Source: Oscillospiraceae bacterium
Lineage (GTDB): Bacteria; Bacillota; Clostridia; Oscillospirales; Acutalibacteraceae
Assembly: GCA_015066085.1 (NCBI GenBank)
Contig: SVPA01000015.1
Location: forward strand, 1-35,206
Direction: 5' to 3'
DNA length: 35,206 nucleotides
The position numbers and the translations under genes were made by a program. Below are positions 31,219 to 35,206 of the stretch, in pieces. Numbering within the stretch: position 1 is the first letter of the stretch; each line of letters starts with the position of its first letter. The notes beneath the pieces were generated by a model, which did no database searches, was not told the DNA's origin, and saw only the letters and a list, made by a program, of their open reading frames with translations.

Positions 31219-31989
31219 ATGTTTGACGGAAAACTTGTAAATATAAAACCTGATGACATTATACCGAATCCTGACCAACCGAGAAAAACCTTTGACCACT
31301 ATGAACTCGGAAAACTCTGCGAAAGTATAAAGGAAAACGGTCTGCTTCAGCCCCTTACGGTACGCCCTAAGGGAAACGGAAAATATATTCTGATAGCCGG
31401 GGAGAGAAGACTCCGTGCTGCGAAAATGGCGGGCCTTAAAAAACTGCCTTGTATAATCCGTAAAACCGATAAGGTTACTGCCGACATATATTCGGTAGCC
31501 GAAAATCTTCAGCGAAGCGGTCTTTCGCCCTTCGAGGAAGCCGAGGGGATAAATCGGCTTATAAAGACGCACGGGCTAACCGAAGCCGAAACGGCCGAAA
31601 AACTCGGAATTTCCCAGTCAACTCTGGGAAGCAAACTTTGCCTTTTAAAAATTGATAAGCAGATGCAAAACAGGATAACCGCCGCCCGTCTTACCGAGCG
31701 TCACGCAAGGGCGATTTTAAGGCTCCCCGAAGAAAAAAGAGAGTCTGCGCTCGACTATGTAATTGCCTCGCAATTAACCCTTACCGAAACCGAAAACTAT
31801 GTTCACAACATTTTAAACCCTAAACCCGAACCGGTTCGAAAGTGCGCCATAAGCGACCACCGCCTTTTTGAAAATTCGCTTTTTAAAATGGTAGAAACCC
31901 TAAAACAAGGCGGTATAAACGCAACTGCCGCCCTAAACGAAACCGAAAACAACCTAAACTATATAATAACTATTCCAAAACTCAAATAA
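31219..31989 (+). CDS. noc: ParB/Noc-family DNA-binding protein, probably nucleoid occlusion protein
   Basis: 256 residues from the ATG at 31219 after GAGGTGAAA. ParB CTPase-type N-terminal domain: IIPNPDQPRKTF, SIKENGLLQPLTVRP, IAGERRLRAAKMAG (box II) and VAENLQRSGLSPFEEA. The HTH region follows: LTEAETAEKLGISQSTLGSK. The gene sits directly after rsmG and lacks a ParA partner, the arrangement of noc in Bacillus; chromosomal ParB (Spo0J) usually follows soj. Noc binds sites across the chromosome and prevents division over the nucleoid. ParB itself cannot be fully excluded from this window. Confidence 0.85.
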   Translation: MFDGKLVNIKPDDIIPNPDQPRKTFDHYELGKLCESIKENGLLQPLTVRPKGNGKYILIAGERRLRAAKMAGLKKLPCIIRKTDKVTADIYSVAENLQRSGLSPFEEAEGINRLIKTHGLTEAETAEKLGISQSTLGSKLCLLKIDKQMQNRITAARLTERHARAILRLPEEKRESALDYVIASQLTLTETENYVHNILNPKPEPVRKCAISDHRLFENSLFKMVETLKQGGINATAALNETENNLNYIITIPKLK

Positions 31990-32049
31990 CTTCTTAACTA
32001 TTCACTTTTACTTTATTTTGCCCCCCTTTTTATGACTCTGTCATATTCT

Positions 32050-32092
32050 AAAACACAAGAACAACGGTTCTGCCGTTGTTCTTGTGTTTTTT
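32050..32092 (+). terminator. Terminator of noc
   Basis: 18-bp perfect stem AAAACACAAGAACAACGG / CCGTTGTTCTTGTGTTTT around TTCTG, followed by Ts. Its 3' arm supplies the -35 box of the ung promoter. Confidence 0.9.
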
Positions 32093-32110
32093 AAGGGAAT
32101 GTGCTATTAT
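32082..32110 (+). promoter_or_regulatory. Promoter of ung
   Basis: TTGTGT (32082-32087), 17 bp, TATTAT (32105-32110). The -35 box is part of the preceding terminator stem. Confidence 0.55.
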
Positions 32111-32134
32111 TTTTTAATAAAGGGGGAGATACAA

Positions 32135-32800
32135 ATGGTAAACTTCGGTAACGACTGGGACGAAATATTAAAAGACGAGTTCGATAAGCCCTACTACAAA
32201 AAACTCAGAGCCTTTTTAAAGGAAGAATACTCAAAAAATGTAATATATCCTGATATGAACGATATTTTCAACGCCCTTAAAATGTCCTCTTTTGAAAAGA
32301 CAAAGGTAGTAATTATCGGTCAGGACCCTTATCATGGGCCCAACCAAGCCCACGGGCTTTGCTTTTCGGTCAAGCGTCCCGTAGAACCTCCGCCCTCCCT
32401 TAAAAATATTTTTAAGGAGATAAAAAGCGACCTTGATATTGACAACACAGAGCACGGCGATTTGACCCACTGGGCAAATCAAGGGGTGCTTCTTCTCAAT
32501 ACTGTATTAACCGTTAGACAGGCAAGTCCAAATTCCCATAAAGGTATGGGGTGGGAAACCTTTACCGACCGGGTAATTTTTGAACTAAACCGAAAAAAGA
32601 CCCCCGTCGTTTTTCTGCTTTGGGGCGCAAACGCTAAAAATAAGGCAAAAATAATTACAAACGAAGTTCACAAAAAACTCGAAACGGTTCATCCAAGCCC
32701 TCTTTCTGCCTACGGCGGTTTTTTCGGCTCTAAACACTTTTCAAAGTGTAACGAAATCCTTGAGTCTACGAACCAAACTCCGATTGATTGGAGTATATAA
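32135..32800 (+). CDS. ung: Uracil-DNA glycosylase
   Basis: 221 residues from the ATG at 32135 after AGGGGGAGA; frames reaching upstream begin before the promoter. It removes uracil from DNA at the start of base excision repair. Family 1 motifs: [20 protein letters not shown] (catalytic Asp in GQDPYHG), [29 protein letters not shown], and [18 protein letters not shown] (minor-groove loop with His). Monocistronic between two strong terminators. Confidence 0.98.
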   Translation: MVNFGNDWDEILKDEFDKPYYKKLRAFLKEEYSKNVIYPDMNDIFNALKMSSFEKTKVVIIGQDPYHGPNQAHGLCFSVKRPVEPPPSLKNIFKEIKSDLDIDNTEHGDLTHWANQGVLLLNTVLTVRQASPNSHKGMGWETFTDRVIFELNRKKTPVVFLLWGANAKNKAKIITNEVHKKLETVHPSPLSAYGGFFGSKHFSKCNEILESTNQTPIDWSI

Positions 32801-32833
32801 AAAAGCCCGACTGGACACAGTCGGGCTTTTTTT
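32801..32833. terminator. Bidirectional terminator between ung and the DUF4250 gene
   Basis: AAAAGCCCGACT-GGACAC-AGTCGGGCTTTT, 12-bp stem with flanking A and T runs; serves converging genes. It touches the DUF4250 stop codon. Confidence 0.92.
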
Positions 32834-33005
32834 AAATAAACTGATTTTGTTTTTGGTCGTAAAAATAGTCAATACTGCCGAGTTTTTCTTTAATCTCTTC
32901 TTCGCAAAGGTCTAAATCTTCGCAAAGTTCAGAAAAAGTTTTATAGCGGTCACGAAGTTTCGTATTTATAAAACTAAGCAGAATAACAGGGTCGTGCGGT
33001 ACCAT
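32832..33005 (-). CDS. DUF4250 domain protein (57 residues)
   Basis: A short gene on the minus strand: ATG at 33005, TAA at 32832-32834. The protein starts MVPHDPVILLSFINTKLRD, then has a small helix-turn-helix-like part (FSELCEDLDLCEEEIKEKL) and the closing IDYFYDQKQNQFI, which together match DUF4250, a family common in Clostridia and of unknown function. It begins 4 bp after the PqqD-like gene, without a clear SD, so translation is probably coupled to it. The HTH-like core makes DNA binding possible, but this is a guess. Confidence 0.85.
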   Translation of the reverse strand: MVPHDPVILLSFINTKLRDRYKTFSELCEDLDLCEEEIKEKLGSIDYFYDQKQNQFI

Positions 33006-33009
33006 ACTA

Positions 33010-33273
33010 TTAGGCTAAAAGACCCGATTTTTCAAGGCTTTCGGTAAAACTGTCAACCGCTTTTTCGGCTTCTTCTTTTGTAACGTCGTATTCTTTAAAG
33101 AATTTTTCGCAAATCTGCTCTTTTTCAAGGCCTTCGTTTATAAGACCAAAGATAAAGGCTCCGGTAGAGTTAAGGGTAATAACATTATCGGTTTTTTCGC
33201 CACTTTGCTCAACTGCGATAGCAACGGTTTTGTCTGCTACGGTGCGGAGAACATACTTGTTTTTAAGTTTCAT
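33010..33273 (-). CDS. PqqD-family protein
   Basis: 87 residues from the ATG at 33273, which follows the SD AGGTGA overlapping the upstream stop codon; a TTG two codons earlier is less likely. PqqD-fold features: KYVLRTVADKTVAIAVEQ, ITLNSTGAFIFGLINEG, and EEAEKAVDSFTESLEKSGLL. PqqD domains (RiPP recognition elements) bind leader peptides and present them to modifying enzymes. No radical SAM enzyme or precursor peptide gene is seen nearby, so either they are elsewhere or the domain has another task. It is in an operon with an HprK-like gene and a DUF4250 gene. Confidence 0.88.
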   Translation of the reverse strand: MKLKNKYVLRTVADKTVAIAVEQSGEKTDNVITLNSTGAFIFGLINEGLEKEQICEKFFKEYDVTKEEAEKAVDSFTESLEKSGLLA

Positions 33274-33280
33274 TTGCAAA

Positions 33281-33982
33281 TCACCTCAAAATTATACTGC
33301 TTGACTGCTTGGCGGCGGCAAAGTCGGTGTTACAGGAAATTTCCCACAAATTACAATGACTTATCGTCCGGTCGAGCAAATCAAGAAGTTTTAATATATT
33401 TTCACTGCCGACAGGAATAGCAACCTGTTCAAGCAGTAATTTAAGAGCCTCGCTTTTTTCGAGCCGACGGGTAGAGTTTTCGTTGCTTCTTTTAATAAAG
33501 CAAAGGTCACTAAGGACAACGCTTCGGTTTTGGCTCAGCCCCTCTTTTCCGCACCAAGGAGTGCCAAAAGCGAAAGGTACCCCGTCTTTAAGGCGGACAA
33601 TGGGCTTGTCGCCGTTGATAATTTGAAGTTTTTCCCCGAAAAGTTCCTTCCAAAGAAGCATGTGGGTTGATTTTCCCGTTCCGCTTTTTGCGAAGAAAGC
33701 AATTCCTCTTCCGTCGAGTTCAAAGGTAGCGGCGTGAAGCATAAAGGAGTCAAAACGGGGCAGTTCAAGGCTTAGTTTTCTGCAAACGGCAACCGATTCA
33801 AGTTTACCTTGTGTAATTTTTCGGTCAACTGCAACCCTTTTTTCATATTCCAAGTCTTCCCTTGAAGCCGAAAGGACAAGGTCGGCAGAAGAGAAATCTG
33901 CTGCATATTTGCCGCAAATATCTTCTAAATAGCGATAGCGACTCAGAATTTCAATATTCAGTTCGGCAACTCTGCATTTCAT
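33281..33982 (-). CDS. HPr kinase-like P-loop protein
   Basis: 233 residues from the ATG at 33982 (SD GGAGAG, 7-bp spacing); two earlier in-frame ATGs have no such SD. The centre has a P-loop in GIAFFAKSGTGKSTHMLLWK, followed by IINGDKPIVRLKDGVPFAFG and GTPWCGKEGLSQN, a pattern seen in HprK-related proteins next to PqqD genes. Not the true HPr kinase/phosphorylase of sugar control: the N-terminal domain and length differ. Homologues appear in RiPP-type and other clusters with unknown targets. The gene ends 7 bp before the PqqD-like start. Confidence 0.82.
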   Translation of the reverse strand: MKCRVAELNIEILSRYRYLEDICGKYAADFSSADLVLSASREDLEYEKRVAVDRKITQGKLESVAVCRKLSLELPRFDSFMLHAATFELDGRGIAFFAKSGTGKSTHMLLWKELFGEKLQIINGDKPIVRLKDGVPFAFGTPWCGKEGLSQNRSVVLSDLCFIKRSNENSTRRLEKSEALKLLLEQVAIPVGSENILKLLDLLDRTISHCNLWEISCNTDFAAAKQSSSIILR

Positions 33983-34035
33983 CAGTTTTCTCTCCATAAT
34001 GAACATAATAATCCATAATGCGTATATTCTTATTT

Positions 34036-34064
34036 AGGATACAATAAAAAACCGATTTTGTCAA
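34036..34064 (-). promoter_or_regulatory. Promoter of the HprK-like/PqqD/DUF4250 operon
   Basis: On the minus strand, TTGACA (34059-34064), 17 bp, TATCCT (34036-34041). Confidence 0.65.
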
Positions 34065-34119
34065 GTGGACAGGGAAATGGTTTTATTCCCATAAGATGCC
34101 TTTATTTAATCGTTTGTAC

Positions 34120-34136
34120 CTCGGTCTGTTACCGAG
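34120..34136. other. Small hairpin downstream of the methyltransferase gene
   Basis: CTCGGT-ctgtt-ACCGAG, followed by TTTTATTT on the plus strand. On the minus strand, where the gene at 34161 would need a terminator, the T run is weak. Confidence 0.35.
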
Positions 34137-34160
34137 TTTTATTTAACTCACTTCGCTAAA

Positions 34161-34955
34161 TTATAGTTTATTTATTTTTTTCAATTCAGCAATTGCCGCA
34201 TAGTGCAAGACATCAAACTCGTTAGGTGCAATCTTTTCTAACAATGCCAAATGTTCTCGTTCCCAATTCATAATTTCATTTTGAGTAAGAGATGCACCAA
34301 CCCCACGACACGCTTTCATTCTTCCGTTCCAGCTTTCACGCGTGAAATGTACATTTAACGTGTATTCCTCGTGATATACAAATTCAAAATTTCCTATATA
34401 ACAATCAGGAATGTGTATAGGATGTTTGGTTTCACCGGCGCCACTCCAATTAGGACTGTACTTAAGCACTAATTCCTCACTTGCACCCGCAATTTTGTCC
34501 TCAAAAGGTAGCCATGCCATATAAAGAACAAGAATGCGACCATTTGGTTTTAACATACGGTAAAGCTTCGGCATAATTTTTTCGTGATCGAAATACGAAA
34601 AGCATTGGCAAGCTGTAATCACATCAAAGGTGTCATCGGGAAAATCCAGCGTTTCCGACGGAATAGCGTAATAGTCAATATCCATACCTGCGGACAGTTT
34701 CTTTGCCTGCTCAATTTGATTTTCCGAAATATCCGTTCCTGTCCATTTTGCACCGTAATGGTAAAGATTTCTTGGCAGCACACCCGTTCCCGTACCTAGA
34801 TCAAGAACGGACTGCTCATCAACGCACAGTCCTCGACTTATAATCTTATCGTAAAACTCCTGTGGATAGATGTCACGGTATTTGGCGTAATCCTGCGAGG
34901 TGCGTCCCCAATCAAATGCTTTGCCGCCATCTATTTTTATATCCACTATTTTCAT
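34161..34955 (-). CDS. Class I SAM-dependent methyltransferase (UbiE-like)
   Basis: 264 residues. Motif I VLDLGTGTGVLPRNL, the acidic motif WTGTDISENQIEQAKKL, YYAIPSETLDFPDDTFDVIT (motifs II/III region) and KLYRMLKPNGRILVLYMAW place it among small-molecule methyltransferases. The N-terminus KAFDWGRTSQDYAKYRDIYP is typical of a widespread Clostridia subgroup. The substrate is unknown. A GNAT acetyltransferase gene lies upstream on the same strand. Codon use is more AT-rich than in the BMC genes, suggesting transfer. Confidence 0.9.
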   Translation of the reverse strand: MKIVDIKIDGGKAFDWGRTSQDYAKYRDIYPQEFYDKIISRGLCVDEQSVLDLGTGTGVLPRNLYHYGAKWTGTDISENQIEQAKKLSAGMDIDYYAIPSETLDFPDDTFDVITACQCFSYFDHEKIMPKLYRMLKPNGRILVLYMAWLPFEDKIAGASEELVLKYSPNWSGAGETKHPIHIPDCYIGNFEFVYHEEYTLNVHFTRESWNGRMKACRGVGASLTQNEIMNWEREHLALLEKIAPNEFDVLHYAAIAELKKINKL

Positions 34956-35006
34956 AATAAACCCCTACAAATTCTTATTTATTTCGATAAATTGAAATTT
35001 GCTGAT

Positions 35007-35206
35007 TTATGTCCATAGCGATGTTATAAACATTGGCGAAGCATCTTTGCTTTTTTCAAAGCCACACGCTTCGTAAAACTGCAACTCATCATCATAAGCG
35101 ACAACTACAATACGCATATAATCTTTATACTTTTCTTTTACCATACTTACAAGAGTTCTTCCGATCGTTTTGCCGTGATAATCAGGATCAACAAGAAGAT
35201 AATGAA
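35007..35206 (-). CDS. GNAT-family acetyltransferase, C-terminal part
   Basis: Runs off the right edge; the stop TAA is at 35007-35009, and 66 codons are visible. The acetyl-CoA-binding motif A is recognisable in LLVDPDYHGKTIGRTLVSMV (the Q/RxxGxG/A-like loop is HGKTIG), and the C-terminal VVVAYDDELQFYEACGFEKS is the usual GNAT ending. Substrate unknown. It lies about 50 bp upstream of the methyltransferase on the same strand and may share its transcript. Confidence 0.85.
   Translation of the reverse strand, partial: HYLLVDPDYHGKTIGRTLVSMVKEKYKDYMRIVVVAYDDELQFYEACGFEKSKDASPMFITSLWT

Noticed and set aside
31219-31989. Chromosome partition protein ParB (Spo0J)
   Set aside because: No ParA/Soj gene adjacent, and the position right after rsmG is that of noc. 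Not strictly excluded.
33281-33982. True HPr kinase/phosphorylase
   Set aside because: Too short and without the N-terminal domain and the HprK signature; the adjoining PqqD gene points to the HprK-like group.

Overview
The window reads as a chromosomal segment of an anaerobic Firmicute of the class Clostridia, probably a gut-type organism. The signs are a type III glutamine synthetase, an mnmE-mnmG-rsmG-noc cluster, a DUF4250/PqqD/HprK-like operon, an MtaB-type methylthiotransferase, SD-driven starts including GTG and TTG, and many sigma-A promoters with exact 17-bp spacers. The genus cannot be read from the sequence alone.

Layout. (1) 1-3520: a CPBP-type membrane protease with an incomplete N-terminus; a 310-bp fold-back element (569-878); an AraC regulator diverging from an SGNH hydrolase and a TIM-barrel isomerase/epimerase. 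(2) 3529-18042, minus strand: a complete glycyl-radical-enzyme microcompartment (BMC) locus of the fucose/rhamnose 1,2-propanediol type (GRM5-like). Transcription order is glycyl radical diol dehydratase, its activase, PduU/EutS shell protein, EutP/PduV GTPase, then a second promoter, class II aldolase, GlcG/PduO-C-like protein, Zn alcohol dehydrogenase, four BMC-H proteins, EutN/CcmL pentamer, PduS-like flavoprotein, PduT-like Fe-S shell protein, DeoR regulator, acetate kinase, CoA-acylating aldehyde dehydrogenase, PduL. (3) 18072-19900: an unknown protein and a YhhQ queuosine-precursor transporter behind a preQ1-I riboswitch and terminator. (4) 19997-22744: glutamine synthetase III and a small membrane protein. 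(5) 22798-26084: an MtaB fused to a methyltransferase, then a more AT-rich insert with an array of short hairpins, an S23/IVS-type four-helix-bundle gene and a methyltransferase. (6) 26084-32833: manA, then mnmE-mnmG-rsmG, noc and ung. (7) 32832-35206: DUF4250/PqqD/HprK-like operon, a methyltransferase and a truncated GNAT acetyltransferase.

How the BMC works (family knowledge plus inference). The aldolase splits fuculose-1-P or rhamnulose-1-P into DHAP and lactaldehyde. Lactaldehyde is reduced to 1,2-propanediol, and the glycyl radical enzyme dehydrates that to propionaldehyde. The aldehyde is oxidised to propionyl-CoA or reduced to propanol. PduL makes propionyl-phosphate and AckA makes propionate plus ATP. 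PduS and PduT could carry electrons across the shell. Five cargo candidates carry a related amphipathic helix that looks like an encapsulation peptide. No sugar isomerase, kinase or permease is present, so those steps must be encoded elsewhere.

Most unusual items: the symmetric hairpin array next to the S23-type gene (24772-25377), the MtaB-methyltransferase fusion, the fold-back element at 569-878, two in-frame starts with strong SDs on one shell gene, a palindrome over the -35 box of the BMC promoter, a Cys-rich linker before the aldolase targeting helix, and an activase without the ferredoxin-like insert.
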